DNA of 64,000 nt from Variovorax guangxiensis (GCF_003952165.1 NZ_RXFT01000011.1:1-64000); one strand, 5' to 3'; shown: positions 25,910 to 34,941, counted from the stretch's first letter. Program-made: numbers and translations. Notes: generated by a model not told the origin, from the letters alone.

Positions 25910-27511
25910 TCAGGCTGCGACGCCTGCCGTTGCAACAAGGGGAGAACCGGCGTCGTTCGCCGGAACAGGAGAAGGGGCCGCACCGGGCGCATGCCAGGCT
26001 CGCAGCACCGCATAGCTGCGCCACGGCCGCCACGCCTGCGAGGCTTCGCTGGCGGCGCGCGCGGTGGTCACGCCCAGCGCCTTCTGCAGCGCGACGTCGC
26101 CGGCCGGAAAGGCGTCGGGCCAGCGCAGTGCGCGCATCGCGATGTACTGCGCTGTCCAGGCGCCGATGCCGGGCAACTCCTGCAGCGCAGCGATGGTGGA
26201 AGGCACGTCGGCCCCCGCGTGCAGCGCCAGCTTGCCGGCAGCCACTTCGCGGGCGATGGCGTGCAGCGCCGTCTGCCGCTGCCGCACGATGCCGAGGCGG
26301 CCCAGCTCGTCGCCGCTCGAGGCAGCAATGGCGGCCGGGGTTGGAAAGAGCCGGTTCAGCCCTTCGACGGGTGTGGCCAGCGGCTCGCCGAAGGCCTCGA
26401 CCAGCCGCGAGCCCAGCGTGCGTGCCGCGGCCACAGTGATCTGCTGGCCCAGCACCGCGCGCACCGCGAGTTCGAAGCCATCGACCGCGCCGGGCACGCG
26501 CAGTCCGTCGCCATGCGGAAAGGCCGCGTGCAGTGCCGCGTTGATCGCCATCGGTTCCGCGTCGAGGTCGAACAGGGCACGGGCACGGCTGATGACGATG
26601 GGCAGCACGGCGGCCAGCGAGTCGCTGACCGACAGCAGCATCTGCTCGCGTTCCAGGTCGAAGCGCAGCTGCAGCCATCCGGCGTGGGCCTGACCGCCCT
26701 GCTGGATGCGAAGGGTGCGGATCAGCTTCACGTACTCGGGCGTGCTGCCCTTGGCGGGCTCCTTGCCGCCGGCCGTGGAGACGACCTCCACGCCGCGCAG
26801 CGCGCGCCGCGCGAAGAAGCCCAGCATGGCGTTGGCGTCGTAGGGCGGGCGGAAGCCCAGCCGGACCTCGATGGCCTTGCCCTGGCTGCTGCCGCCGCCA
26901 TCTGCGTCGCCACCAGCGCGTCGCAGCGCGCTCGGATTCAGGCCGTAGTGCTCCAGGAAGGCCGCGTTGAAGCGCCGCACGCTGGCGAAGCCGCTGGCCA
27001 ATGCCACCTGCGTCATCGGCAGGCGCGTGTCGGCGATGAGCTGCTTGGCGGCCAGCAGGCGGCGCGTCTGCAGGTATTGAAGGGGCGAGACGCCGAACTG
27101 CGACTCGAAGATGCGCCGCAGGTGGCGGTCGCTCACGCCCAGGCGTGCCGCGATCTGCGCGGCGCCGGGGCCGTCTTCCGACCAGGCGTCTGGCTCGTCG
27201 ATCAGCCGCGCCGCCTGCAGCGCGAGGATGCGCGAGGCGTCTTCGGTCGACCAGCTGGCCGCGCGCGGTGCCAATTCGGGCCGGCAGCGCAGGCAGGGAC
27301 GGAAGCCCGCGGCCTCGGCCTGTGCCGCATGGCGGAAGAACCGGCAGTTCTCGCGCCGCGGCAGTTTCACGCGGCAGACCGGGCGGCAATAGATGCCGGT
27401 GGATGTCACCGCGGTGAAGAACGACCCGTCGAAGCGCGCGTCATGCGTCTTCATCGCCAGGTAGCAGGCGTCGCTCTCGAGCGCTTCGGTGGAATGGTGG
27501 TTGGCAGGCAT
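25910..27511 (-). CDS. Ada-AlkA fusion: methyl sensor and 3-methyladenine glycosylase
   Basis: This 533-residue protein joins three parts. Residues about 10-85 are the Ada metal-binding domain with the zinc cysteines in YCRPVC and PCLRC; the first cysteine accepts methyl from phosphotriesters. Residues about 95-190 are an AraC-type helix-turn-helix. Residues about 200-490 are an AlkA N-domain and HhH-GPD glycosylase, with LPGIGAWTAQY as the hairpin and catalytic Asp in PAGDVALQ. It should sense methylation, activate its own operon and remove alkylated bases. Such Ada-AlkA fusions are known in proteobacteria and actinobacteria. ogt follows after six bases. Confidence 0.93.
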   Translation of the reverse strand: MPANHHSTEALESDACYLAMKTHDARFDGSFFTAVTSTGIYCRPVCRVKLPRRENCRFFRHAAQAEAAGFRPCLRCRPELAPRAASWSTEDASRILALQAARLIDEPDAWSEDGPGAAQIAARLGVSDRHLRRIFESQFGVSPLQYLQTRRLLAAKQLIADTRLPMTQVALASGFASVRRFNAAFLEHYGLNPSALRRAGGDADGGGSSQGKAIEVRLGFRPPYDANAMLGFFARRALRGVEVVSTAGGKEPAKGSTPEYVKLIRTLRIQQGGQAHAGWLQLRFDLEREQMLLSVSDSLAAVLPIVISRARALFDLDAEPMAINAALHAAFPHGDGLRVPGAVDGFELAVRAVLGQQITVAAARTLGSRLVEAFGEPLATPVEGLNRLFPTPAAIAASSGDELGRLGIVRQRQTALHAIAREVAAGKLALHAGADVPSTIAALQELPGIGAWTAQYIAMRALRWPDAFPAGDVALQKALGVTTARAASEASQAWRPWRSYAVLRAWHAPGAAPSPVPANDAGSPLVATAGVAA

Positions 27512-27623
27512 GGAGAAATGATACGGTTTCGACTCGTTTCAACTGGCCGTTTCCGGACATGTGGCCAGCCGGGCCCTTGCCTACAATGCCCGGTTTGCAA
27601 AACCATCAGGGAAACGCCTCTCC

Positions 27624-29006
27624 ATGCAGCTCAGCGCGTCGATCTTCAAGGCCTATGACATCCGCGGCGTCGTGCCGGTCACTCTCGATGCGGAGGTAGC
27701 GCAAGCGCTCGGCAGGGCCTTCGGCAGTGCGGCCCGCGCGGCGGGAGAGAAGTCGGTGGCCGTTGGACGCGATGGCCGCCTGTCCGGCCCGGCGCTGGCC
27801 GAGGCGCTGATCAAGGGTCTGGTGGCCACCGGCATCGAAGTCATCGACGTGGGCGCGGTCACCACCCCGATGCTGTACTTCGCGGCCCACACGCTGTGCA
27901 CCAGCGGCATCCAGGTCACCGGCAGCCACAACCCCAAGGACTACAACGGCTTCAAGATGGTGCTGGCCGGCCGCGCGATCTACGGCGACGAGATCCAGGC
28001 CCTGCGCAGGACCATGGAAGCCGGCTCTGCCCAGCTCGCCCCGGGTGGCAGCGTGCGCAAGGTCGACGTGACCGATGCATACATCAAGCGCATTGCGGGC
28101 GACATCAAGCTGGCGCGCCCGATGAAGATCGTGGTCGATTCCGGCAACGGCATCGCCGGCGCCTCGGCCCCGGCCATCTTCCGCGCCCTGGGCTGCGAGG
28201 TGACCGAGCTCTTCAGCGAGGTCGACGGCAACTTCCCCAACCACCACCCCGACCCGAGCAAGCCCGAGAACCTGAAGGACCTGATCGCGGCGCTGGCCAC
28301 CGGCGACGCAGAACTGGGCCTGGCCTTCGACGGCGACGGCGACCGCCTGGGCATCGTCACCAAGGACGGCCAGAACATCTTCCCCGACCGCCAGATGCAA
28401 CTGTTTGCACAGGACGTGCTCTCGCGCGTGCCCGGCGGCACCATCGTCTACGACGTGAAGTGCTCGCAGCGCCTGGCGCCGGCCATCGAGGCCGCGGGTG
28501 GCAAGCCGATGATCTTCAAGACCGGCCACTCGCTCATCAAGGCGAAGATGAAGGAAATCGACTCGCCCCTGGGCGGCGAGATGAGCGGCCACATCTTCTT
28601 CAAGGAGCGCTGGTTCGGCTTCGACGACGGTACCTATGCGGGCTGCCGCCTGCTGGAGATCCTGAGCAAGAGCCCGGACGCCAATGCCGTGCTCAACGCG
28701 CTGCCCACGAGCTTCTCCACGCCCGAACTGAACGTGGCCTGCGCCGAAGGCGAGCCGCACTCGGTGGTCGACAAGCTCGTGAAGAGCGCGAATTTCGCCG
28801 CTCCCGCCAAGGTCTCGACCATCGACGGCCTGCGTGTCGACTGGCCCGATGGCTTCGGGCTGATCCGCGCTTCGAACACCACGCCCGTGCTGGTGCTGCG
28901 CTTCGAAGGCCAGACCGATGCGGCGCTCAAGCGCATCGAGGCCGAAATGCTGGCCCTTCTGAAAACCGCCAAGCCCGACGCCAAGGTCGGCGAAGCGGCG
29001 CACTGA
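27624..29006 (+). CDS. Phosphomannomutase/phosphoglucomutase
   Basis: This 460-residue enzyme interconverts hexose 6- and 1-phosphates for lipopolysaccharide and exopolysaccharide precursors, like Pseudomonas AlgC. The phosphoserine is Ser101 in TGSHNP, the metal loop is DGDGDR (236-241), and the sugar-specificity loop GGEMSGH is present about two-thirds along. The C-terminal phosphate-binding loop RASNTTP is near residue 418. The ATG follows CAGGGAAA; the frame is open further upstream but without family sequence. waaA starts 17 bases downstream, so the two envelope genes form an operon. Confidence 0.95.
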   Translation: MQLSASIFKAYDIRGVVPVTLDAEVAQALGRAFGSAARAAGEKSVAVGRDGRLSGPALAEALIKGLVATGIEVIDVGAVTTPMLYFAAHTLCTSGIQVTGSHNPKDYNGFKMVLAGRAIYGDEIQALRRTMEAGSAQLAPGGSVRKVDVTDAYIKRIAGDIKLARPMKIVVDSGNGIAGASAPAIFRALGCEVTELFSEVDGNFPNHHPDPSKPENLKDLIAALATGDAELGLAFDGDGDRLGIVTKDGQNIFPDRQMQLFAQDVLSRVPGGTIVYDVKCSQRLAPAIEAAGGKPMIFKTGHSLIKAKMKEIDSPLGGEMSGHIFFKERWFGFDDGTYAGCRLLEILSKSPDANAVLNALPTSFSTPELNVACAEGEPHSVVDKLVKSANFAAPAKVSTIDGLRVDWPDGFGLIRASNTTPVLVLRFEGQTDAALKRIEAEMLALLKTAKPDAKVGEAAH

Positions 29007-29023
29007 ACACAACCGACGAGCCT

Positions 29024-30412
29024 GTGCGTTCCCTGCTGCTGCGCCTCTACGGCGTCTTCACCACCGTCGTGCAACCGCTCGTGCGCCGCAAGCTGCGGCG
29101 TCGCGCGCAGGCCGAGCCCGGCTACGGCGTGGCCGTGGAGGAGCGTTTCGGCTACTACGACGAAGCCACCACCGGCCAGGCCCAGTGCTGGGTGCACGCG
29201 GTCTCGCTGGGCGAGACGCGCGCGGCCGCCATCCTCATCGCCGAGCTGCGCCGGCAGTACCCGGGCGTGCCTATCCTGCTCACGCACGGCACCGCCACCG
29301 GCCGGGAGGAGGGCGCCAAGCTGCTCGAGCCGGGCGACACGCAGGTCTGGCAGCCCTGGGATACGCCGGGCGCGGTCGGGCGCTTCCTGGACCGCTTCCA
29401 GCCACGCATCGGCGTGCTGATGGAAACCGAGGTCTGGCCCGAGATGACGGCCGCCTGCGCCGAGCGCCGCATTCCGCTGGTGCTGGCCAATGCGCGCCTC
29501 AACGAGAAATCGCTGGCCGCCGCCGAGCGCCTTGCCTGGCTGGCGCGGCCCGCGTACTCGGCCCTCACGGCCGTCTGGGCGCAGACCGAGGCCGATGCCC
29601 ACCGGCTGGTGTCGCTCGGCGCCAAGGTCGCCGGCATCTACGGGAACCTGAAGTTCGATGCCACGCCCGATGCGCGCCAGCTCACAGCGGCCGCTTCGCT
29701 GCGCGAGCGCCTGCCCAAACCGATGGTGGTGCTGGCGAGTTCGCGCGACGGCGAGGAGCGCATGCTGCTCGAAGTGCTCAAGCGCTTCGGCGCGACTTCG
29801 CCCGTGCCGCCCGAGCAGGGCGCGATCCGCTCGATTTCCAAGCGCGTGCACGACGTGCAATGGATGATCGTGCCGCGCCATCCGCAGCGCTTCGACGAAG
29901 TGGCGGCGCTGATCGAGGCCGAGGGCTTCGCGGTGGCGCGCCGCAGCGCGGCGGGCCAGCCGTCCGAGGCCGAGATCTGGCTCGGCGATTCGCTGGGCGA
30001 GATGGCGCTTTATTACGGGCTTGCCGACGTGGCGCTGCTCGGCGGCAGCTTCGAGCCGCTGGGCGGGCAGAACCTGATCGAGCCGGCGGCCTGCGGCTGT
30101 CCGGTGGTCATGGGGCCGTCGACTTTCAATTTCGCCGAGGCGGCGCAGCTTTCGCTGGCTGCCGGCGCATCGCTGCGCGTCGAGGGCATGGAGCAGGCCG
30201 TGACGGCCGCCTTGAAGCTGGTCGAGAACCCCGAGCGCCGCGCCACCATGGCCCAGGCCGCGCTGGCGTTCTCCTCGTCGAACCGTGGGGCGGCCGAGCG
30301 CACGGCTGCCGCGGTGCTGGCCATTGCGCAAGCTGCGCAGCCGGTGACGGCGAAGGGCGAGCCGGTGGAAGAGGGCGGCGAACCGGCGCGGGCCGAGCCC
30401 ACGCTCGATTGA
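29024..30412 (+). CDS. waaA: 3-deoxy-D-manno-octulosonic acid (Kdo) transferase
   Basis: This 462-residue inner-membrane enzyme transfers Kdo from CMP-Kdo to lipid A precursor, the first step of LPS core synthesis. The N-terminal membrane-contact segment is followed by HAVSLGE, holding the catalytic glutamate of GT30 enzymes. METEVWPEM and the C-terminal GGSFEPLGGQNLIEPAA motif bind the nucleotide sugar. A GTG start is used. Compared with E. coli WaaA there is an insertion of about 25 residues near 255-285 and a low-complexity tail of about 25 residues. It is cotranscribed with the upstream mutase. Confidence 0.94.
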   Translation: MRSLLLRLYGVFTTVVQPLVRRKLRRRAQAEPGYGVAVEERFGYYDEATTGQAQCWVHAVSLGETRAAAILIAELRRQYPGVPILLTHGTATGREEGAKLLEPGDTQVWQPWDTPGAVGRFLDRFQPRIGVLMETEVWPEMTAACAERRIPLVLANARLNEKSLAAAERLAWLARPAYSALTAVWAQTEADAHRLVSLGAKVAGIYGNLKFDATPDARQLTAAASLRERLPKPMVVLASSRDGEERMLLEVLKRFGATSPVPPEQGAIRSISKRVHDVQWMIVPRHPQRFDEVAALIEAEGFAVARRSAAGQPSEAEIWLGDSLGEMALYYGLADVALLGGSFEPLGGQNLIEPAACGCPVVMGPSTFNFAEAAQLSLAAGASLRVEGMEQAVTAALKLVENPERRATMAQAALAFSSSNRGAAERTAAAVLAIAQAAQPVTAKGEPVEEGGEPARAEPTLD

Positions 30413-30414
30413 TC

Positions 30415-30447
30415 GAAAAGAGCTGAAGCCGCGCCCGGCGGCTCAGC
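30415..30447 (-). terminator. Intrinsic terminator at the end of tolC
   Basis: On the minus strand a stem AGCCGC/GCGGCT, extended by GCTG/CAGC with one bulged base, is followed by CTCTTTTC. It overlaps the tolC stop and lies three bases past the waaA stop. The T-run is only on the tolC side, so it mainly serves that gene. Confidence 0.55.
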
Positions 30448-31993
30448 GCACAGGTGGATTCACGATCACCGGCGGCACGGGTGCCGTCGGCATCGTCGGC
30501 GCGGGCGGATTGAACTGCGGCGTCTGCACCGGCGGAACCACCGGAATGCTCGGCGGCGTCACGGGCACCGCGGGCGTCGTCGTACCGCGGTCGGGCCCGA
30601 TGGCCGGCGGCACGGCCGGCACGCTGCCGCTGCTGGCCAGCGTCGCGTTGATCGCGTTCATGTCGTCCACCGTCAGCGTGCCGTTGGCCTGGCGCAGCTT
30701 GAGGTTGCCCAGCAGCACGTTGTAGCGCGCCTGCGCAAGGTCGCGCTTTGTCTGGTAGAGCTGGCTCTGCGAGTTCAGCACGTCGATGTTGATGCGCACG
30801 CCCACCTGGTAGCCGAGCCGGTTGGCGTCGAGCGCGCTCTGGCTCGACGCCTCGGCGGCTTCCAGCGCCTTCACCTGGCCGGCACCCGAGACGAGCCCTA
30901 GGTAGGCGGCGCGCGTGGCCTGCGCCACGCTGCGGCGCGTGCCTTCGAGCACGCTGCGCGACTGGTCTTCGAGCGCCAGGGTTTCCTTGATGCGGTTCTC
31001 GGTGGCGAAGCCGGCGAACAGCGGCAGGTTGAAGGTGACGCCCACCGTGGCCGCGTTGACGCGCGTGCCCACGGTGCTCGTGCTGGTGCCGGTCGGGTTG
31101 CGCGTGACGTTGTAGCCCAGGTTGGCGTCCAGCGTGGGCTTGTGGCCGGCCTTGGCCTTGTCCACTTCGAGCCCGGCCACGTCGAGGCCCAGGCGGGCCT
31201 GCCGGATGGCGGGATGCGCCTCGTCGGCCTGCGAGACCCAGGCGTTGATGTCGGCGGGCGTCGCCGTCGGCAGCACCACCGGGACGGCGAGCGGCACCGG
31301 CACGCTGCCTGGACGGCCGACCAGCTGGTCGAGCACCACCTTCTTCACCTGCAGGTCGTTCTCGGCGGCGATTTCCTGCGCGATCACCAGGTCGTAGCGG
31401 GCCTGGGCCTCGCGCGAGTCGGTGATGGTGGAGGTGCCGACCTCGAAGTTGCGCTTGGCCGAAGCCAGCTGCTCGGCCACGGCCACTTTCTGTGCGCGCA
31501 CGAGCGCCAGGCTGTCCTGGCTCGCGAGCACGTCGAAATAGGCCTGGCTCACGCGCACGATCAGGTCCTGCTCGGCGATCGTGAGCACCGCCTGCGCGAT
31601 CTCGGCTTGGCGCTTGCCCTGCTCGTAGGTGGCCCAGTTGGCGGGCCGGTACAGCGGCTGCGTGGCGTTGATGCCGACGTTCTGCGTGTTGAAGTCGCGC
31701 GAGGCGGAGGTGCCCCGGCCGGCGCCCGTGAGGGTGTCGATGTCGAGGTCGCTGCGCGTCACGCCGGCCGTGAGCCCCACGCTGGGCAGGATGCCGGCCT
31801 TGGCCTGCGCGGCGCGCGCGATGTTCGCGTCGTACTGTGCCCGCGCGCCCTGGTAGGTGGCGTCGAAGCCGCGGGCGGATTCGTAGAGTTCGTTCAGTGT
31901 CTGGGCCTGGGTCAGGGCCGGCGATGCGAGCAGGGCTGCGAAGGTGGTAGCGAGCGCTGCGGAAAGAGGCGAAAGCCGGGGCCTGGGGGGCAT
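30443..31993 (-). CDS. tolC: TolC-family outer-membrane efflux protein
   Basis: This 516-residue protein is the outer-membrane channel of tripartite efflux pumps and type I secretion. A signal peptide ends near ALTQAQ (about residue 31). Two outer-membrane-efflux repeats follow, each with long heptad helices (for example QAEIAQAVLTIAEQDLIVRV). The C-terminal 80 residues are very rich in Pro, Val and Thr, an extension not needed for the barrel. The ATG has an AAGGAC site; upstream in-frame codons overlap the rhodanese gene and are rejected. It is the last gene of a leftward string after pcm and a rhodanese gene, a common betaproteobacterial arrangement. Confidence 0.92.
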   Translation of the reverse strand: MPPRPRLSPLSAALATTFAALLASPALTQAQTLNELYESARGFDATYQGARAQYDANIARAAQAKAGILPSVGLTAGVTRSDLDIDTLTGAGRGTSASRDFNTQNVGINATQPLYRPANWATYEQGKRQAEIAQAVLTIAEQDLIVRVSQAYFDVLASQDSLALVRAQKVAVAEQLASAKRNFEVGTSTITDSREAQARYDLVIAQEIAAENDLQVKKVVLDQLVGRPGSVPVPLAVPVVLPTATPADINAWVSQADEAHPAIRQARLGLDVAGLEVDKAKAGHKPTLDANLGYNVTRNPTGTSTSTVGTRVNAATVGVTFNLPLFAGFATENRIKETLALEDQSRSVLEGTRRSVAQATRAAYLGLVSGAGQVKALEAAEASSQSALDANRLGYQVGVRINIDVLNSQSQLYQTKRDLAQARYNVLLGNLKLRQANGTLTVDDMNAINATLASSGSVPAVPPAIGPDRGTTTPAVPVTPPSIPVVPPVQTPQFNPPAPTMPTAPVPPVIVNPPVR

Positions 31994-32015
31994 TGAACGT
32001 CCTTGGGGGAAAGAA

Positions 32016-32360
32016 TCAGTAGCGCGGGACCTTGGGGTCGTGCGAGGACCAGGCGTCGATGCCGCCCGCCACGTTGGCGAGCTGGTCAAAGCCGTTCTGG
32101 TGCAGGAAGGCGGCCACGCGCTGGCTGCGCGCGCCGTGGTGGCACAGGCAGGCGATCCGGAGTCCGGGTTGGCCGTCATTCAGCTCGGCCAGCCGCCCGG
32201 GGATCTCGTTCATCGGAATCGCCACCAGGGTGAAGCCCTGGGGGACGACACTCGCCGTCTGCAGCTCCCAGGGCTCGCGCACGTCGAGCAGCACGGGGGC
32301 GGCGTCGGCGTTCTGCGCGAACCAGGCGGCGAGGTCGGCGGGGCGGACTTGGTCGATCAT
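32016..32360 (-). CDS. Single-domain rhodanese-like protein
   Basis: This 114-residue cytoplasmic protein is one rhodanese domain, similar in size to GlpE. The active-site loop starts at Cys73 (CHHGARS, 73-79), matching the CxxGxR pattern needed to carry a persulfide. Conserved DVREPWE (26-32) is also present. It should transfer sulfur from thiosulfate or a persulfide to a thiol acceptor. It lies between pcm and tolC, 19 bases after pcm and 22 before tolC, all in one direction. Confidence 0.93.
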   Translation of the reverse strand: MIDQVRPADLAAWFAQNADAAPVLLDVREPWELQTASVVPQGFTLVAIPMNEIPGRLAELNDGQPGLRIACLCHHGARSQRVAAFLHQNGFDQLANVAGGIDAWSSHDPKVPRY

Positions 32361-32379
32361 GCTTCGGTCAACCGTCTGC

Positions 32380-33057
32380 TCAGAACGCGAAGCGCGAGGG
32401 CTCGGGGAAGTTCAGCAGGCGCGGCGCCATCGTGTCCCAGGGCTGGATGGTGTCCCACTTGCTCTCGCTGGTGCGGGTCACGAAGTGGGCGCGCATCATC
32501 GGCTCGTCACCCACGATGGCCGAGAGGCGGCCGCCGACCTTCAGCGAACCCAGGAGGTTCTGCGGAATGCGTGCGACGGAGCCGCTGAGCACGATCACGT
32601 CGAAGCTGGGGCCGCTGGGCAGGGGCACGGAGCCGTCGGCATGGCGCACCTCGACGTTGGTCACGCCGTTGCGGCGCAGCGTCTCGGCGGCGCGGGCGGC
32701 CAGCACGGGGTTGATTTCGAGCGATAGCACCTGCGCGGCGCGGGCGCCCAGCAGGGCGGCCATGAAGCCGGAGCCGGTGCCGATCTCGAGCACGGTCTCG
32801 TGCTTTTTGATGTGCAGGTCCTGCAGCGTGCGGGCCTCGACCTTGGGCGACAGCATGATTTCGCCGGGCACGGAGCCGTCGAGCAGCGGCAGTTCCATGT
32901 CGAAGAACGAGAGGGTGCGGTGCGCGTCGGGGACGTAGTCCTCGCGGTGGATCCGGGCCAGCAGCTCGAGGATGTCGTTGTCGAGCACGTCCCAGGGACG
33001 GATCTGCTGCTCGATCATGTTGAAGCGCAAGCGCTCGAGGGTGGGGGTGGGGTTCAT
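32380..33057 (-). CDS. pcm: Protein-L-isoaspartate O-methyltransferase
   Basis: This 225-residue enzyme methylates isoaspartyl residues in aged proteins using S-adenosylmethionine. The SAM-binding motif reads VLEIGTGSGFMAALLG (about 90-105), and the preceding region with LLDGSVPGEIMLSP replaces the usual SIGQGQTISQP motif, as in many proteobacterial Pcm-like proteins. This change means that activity on isoaspartate should not be taken for granted. It is 21 bases after a TetR gene and 19 before a rhodanese gene, all leftward, so the four genes including tolC may be cotranscribed. Confidence 0.86.
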   Translation of the reverse strand: MNPTPTLERLRFNMIEQQIRPWDVLDNDILELLARIHREDYVPDAHRTLSFFDMELPLLDGSVPGEIMLSPKVEARTLQDLHIKKHETVLEIGTGSGFMAALLGARAAQVLSLEINPVLAARAAETLRRNGVTNVEVRHADGSVPLPSGPSFDVIVLSGSVARIPQNLLGSLKVGGRLSAIVGDEPMMRAHFVTRTSESKWDTIQPWDTMAPRLLNFPEPSRFAF

Positions 33058-33078
33058 GGCGTGGCTTTCCTTACGGGC

Positions 33079-33801
33079 TCAGGACAAACCTTCAATTTTA
33101 GGTGCCGCCGATGACACCCCCGGTTCGGTCGGCCTTCCGGGACGCACGCTGAGGCCGTTGATCACCACTTCGGCCTGGGTCGCCACGTATTTTTCGGGGT
33201 CGAGCGCCGCCGTTGCGTCGACGCAGACCATGGCCGAATGCTTCCAGAGCATGAGAAAGACCATGGGCGCGACCACCGAGTAGATCGCGTGGTCGATGTC
33301 CATGGGCGCGAATTCGCCGCTGTCGATGCCCCGCTGGAAGATGCGCCGAAGCAGCTCGTGGCCGGGCCGGACCACCTGCTCGCGGTAGAACTCCGCGAGT
33401 GCCGGAAAATTGGCGCCCTCGCTCATCATGAGCTTGGTCAGGCCCGAGGCCTGGGTCTTGCCGACGCGCTCCCACCACACGTTCATGCAGTAGCGCAGCA
33501 TGTCGGCGGTGGTGCCCTCGAAGGCCTCGAACTCGGCATTCCACTCGGTGAAACGACCGCCGAGGTTCTCCATGACCACGGCCTTGAAGAGCTCTTCCTT
33601 GCTCGGGAAGTAGAGAAAGAGGGTGCCCTTGGAAACGCCGGCGCGGGCCGCCACTTCCTCGGAGCGTGTCGCCGCAAAGCCTTTCTCGACGAACAGATCG
33701 AGTGCGGCCGCCAGCAGTTCGCCGGGGCGCGCCTCTTTCCGGCGCTCGCGCTTGGCGCGCACCGGGCAGATCTTGTCGACGAAGGAGCGGGGCGTGGACA
33801 T
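33079..33801 (-). CDS. TetR-family transcriptional regulator
   Basis: This 240-residue regulator has a TetR helix-turn-helix at about residues 28-70 (SEEVAARAGVSKGTLFLYFP) and a helical ligand domain with a C-terminal TetR_C-like region. The ATG chosen removes 21 non-conserved residues of the longer open frame. It lies upstream of pcm-rhodanese-tolC in the same direction and is divergent from msrA. Regulators placed like this often control efflux through TolC; that link is inferred. A perfect inverted repeat lies 31 bases before the start. Confidence 0.88.
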   Translation of the reverse strand: MSTPRSFVDKICPVRAKRERRKEARPGELLAAALDLFVEKGFAATRSEEVAARAGVSKGTLFLYFPSKEELFKAVVMENLGGRFTEWNAEFEAFEGTTADMLRYCMNVWWERVGKTQASGLTKLMMSEGANFPALAEFYREQVVRPGHELLRRIFQRGIDSGEFAPMDIDHAIYSVVAPMVFLMLWKHSAMVCVDATAALDPEKYVATQAEVVINGLSVRPGRPTEPGVSSAAPKIEGLS

Positions 33802-33831
33802 ACTCTTAATGACTCGTGGGTTAGTAATGTA

Positions 33832-33849
33832 GTGACGGGCATCCGTCAC
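33832..33849. promoter_or_regulatory. Candidate TetR operator between regulator and msrA
   Basis: GTGACGG at 33832-33838 and CCGTCAC at 33843-33849 form a perfect 7-bp inverted repeat with a 4-base centre. It is in the 102-bp gap between the TetR gene and divergent msrA, a typical place for an autoregulatory operator. Confidence 0.45.
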
Positions 33850-33903
33850 GTCAAGCCGCGACAATATCGGGTTCGCCTTTTCAACCTCCGCCGGAGCAGC
33901 ACC

Positions 33904-34455
33904 ATGTCCACTTCATCGTCGGCCACCGAAACCATCGTCCTGGGTGGAGGCTGCTTCTGGTGCACCGAGGCGGTCTTCGACCGCGTGCAGGGCGTGCTCG
34001 ACGTCGAATCGGGCTACAGCAATGGCCAGGCCGTCAACCCGACCTACGAGCGGGTCTGCACCGGCCGCACCGGCCATGCCGAGGTGGTGAAGCTCGAATT
34101 CGACCCGGCGCAGATCAGCCTGCGCGAGATCCTCGAAATCTTCTTCGTCGTGCACGACCCGACCACGCTCAACCGCCAGGGCAACGACGTCGGCACCCAG
34201 TACCGCAGCGGCATCTACTACACGGACGATGCCCAGAAGCAGGTGGCGCAGGACGTCATCCGCGAGATCGAGGCGAGCAAGACCTACCACTCGCCCGTCG
34301 TGACCGAGGTGGCGCCGCTGGCCAACTATTCGACGGCCGAGGCCTATCACCAGGACTACTTCCTGAACAACCCGAACCAGGGCTACTGCGCGTTCGTCGT
34401 GGGCCCGAAGGTCGAGAAGTTCCAGAAGACCTTCGCGTCCCGCCTCAAGGCCTGA
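33904..34455 (+). CDS. msrA: Peptide-methionine (S)-S-oxide reductase
   Basis: This 183-residue enzyme reduces the S form of methionine sulfoxide in proteins. The catalytic Cys17 is in GGGCFWC (14-20), the invariant MsrA motif, and the conserved GYSNG, GHAEVV and DPTTLNRQGND blocks follow. Near the C-terminus NPNQGYC supplies a possible resolving cysteine. There is no signal peptide, so it acts in the cytoplasm. GGAG precedes the ATG. It is transcribed divergently from the TetR gene and is followed by a His-rich small gene. Confidence 0.96.
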   Translation: MSTSSSATETIVLGGGCFWCTEAVFDRVQGVLDVESGYSNGQAVNPTYERVCTGRTGHAEVVKLEFDPAQISLREILEIFFVVHDPTTLNRQGNDVGTQYRSGIYYTDDAQKQVAQDVIREIEASKTYHSPVVTEVAPLANYSTAEAYHQDYFLNNPNQGYCAFVVGPKVEKFQKTFASRLKA

Positions 34456-34477
34456 GCGGCCCGGAATCAGTTTCCCC

Positions 34478-34858
34478 GTGCACCTCGCCATCCGACAGTC
34501 CCGCCCCCGCTCGACCCGCGCGCTCGCGGCCGTGCTCGCGGTCGCGCTGTGGTTCGCGGGCACGCTGGGGCTGATGCACCGATCGCTGCACGTGCCGGGC
34601 CTGCCGGCCGCCGCGGCGCAGGCTGCGCAGATCGTCCACAAGCACACGGCTCATCACCTGGCCAGCCTGTTCGGCGATCACACCGACGCCGAATGCCGGC
34701 TGTACGACCAGCTCGCCCATGGCTCGGCCGCGCCCGGCGTGCCGCTGGTGGTGCTGCCGGTTTTGCTGCCGTCGGCCACCTTCGCTTTCCTGCAGGGCGA
34801 GGCTCTCGCCCGCTGGGTTGCGCTCTTCGACGCGCGCGGCCCGCCTTCCTCTCGCTGA
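34478..34858 (+). CDS. Small His-rich membrane-anchored or exported protein
   Basis: This is an unrecognised 126-residue protein. It begins with a basic stretch and a hydrophobic segment (about 15-33) that could be a signal or anchor. The following part is rich in histidine: MHRSLH, HKHTAHHL and GDHTDAEC, with one cysteine. A second hydrophobic stretch lies near 88-105. A GTG start is used. It sits 83 bases before a ZnuD-like TonB receptor in the same direction, so a role in binding or handling metal beside that receptor is inferred. No family match is claimed. Confidence 0.6.
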   Translation: MHLAIRQSRPRSTRALAAVLAVALWFAGTLGLMHRSLHVPGLPAAAAQAAQIVHKHTAHHLASLFGDHTDAECRLYDQLAHGSAAPGVPLVVLPVLLPSATFAFLQGEALARWVALFDARGPPSSR

Positions 34859-34941
34859 ATCCTCCTGTGTGCCGGCTGCTGCTGCACCCGCCTTGCGCGC
34901 GGTGGCGGCTGGTCGTCCCTTGATTCACCGAGTTTCCATTC

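Noticed and set aside
24860..27658. 932-codon plus-strand open frame across the EamA, ogt and Ada-AlkA genes
   Set aside because: Antisense to three well-supported genes and without recognisable protein features.
29024..30412. Longer waaA start inside the mutase gene
   Set aside because: The upstream open frame from about 27896 is a shadow of the mutase; WaaA similarity begins at the GTG at 29024.
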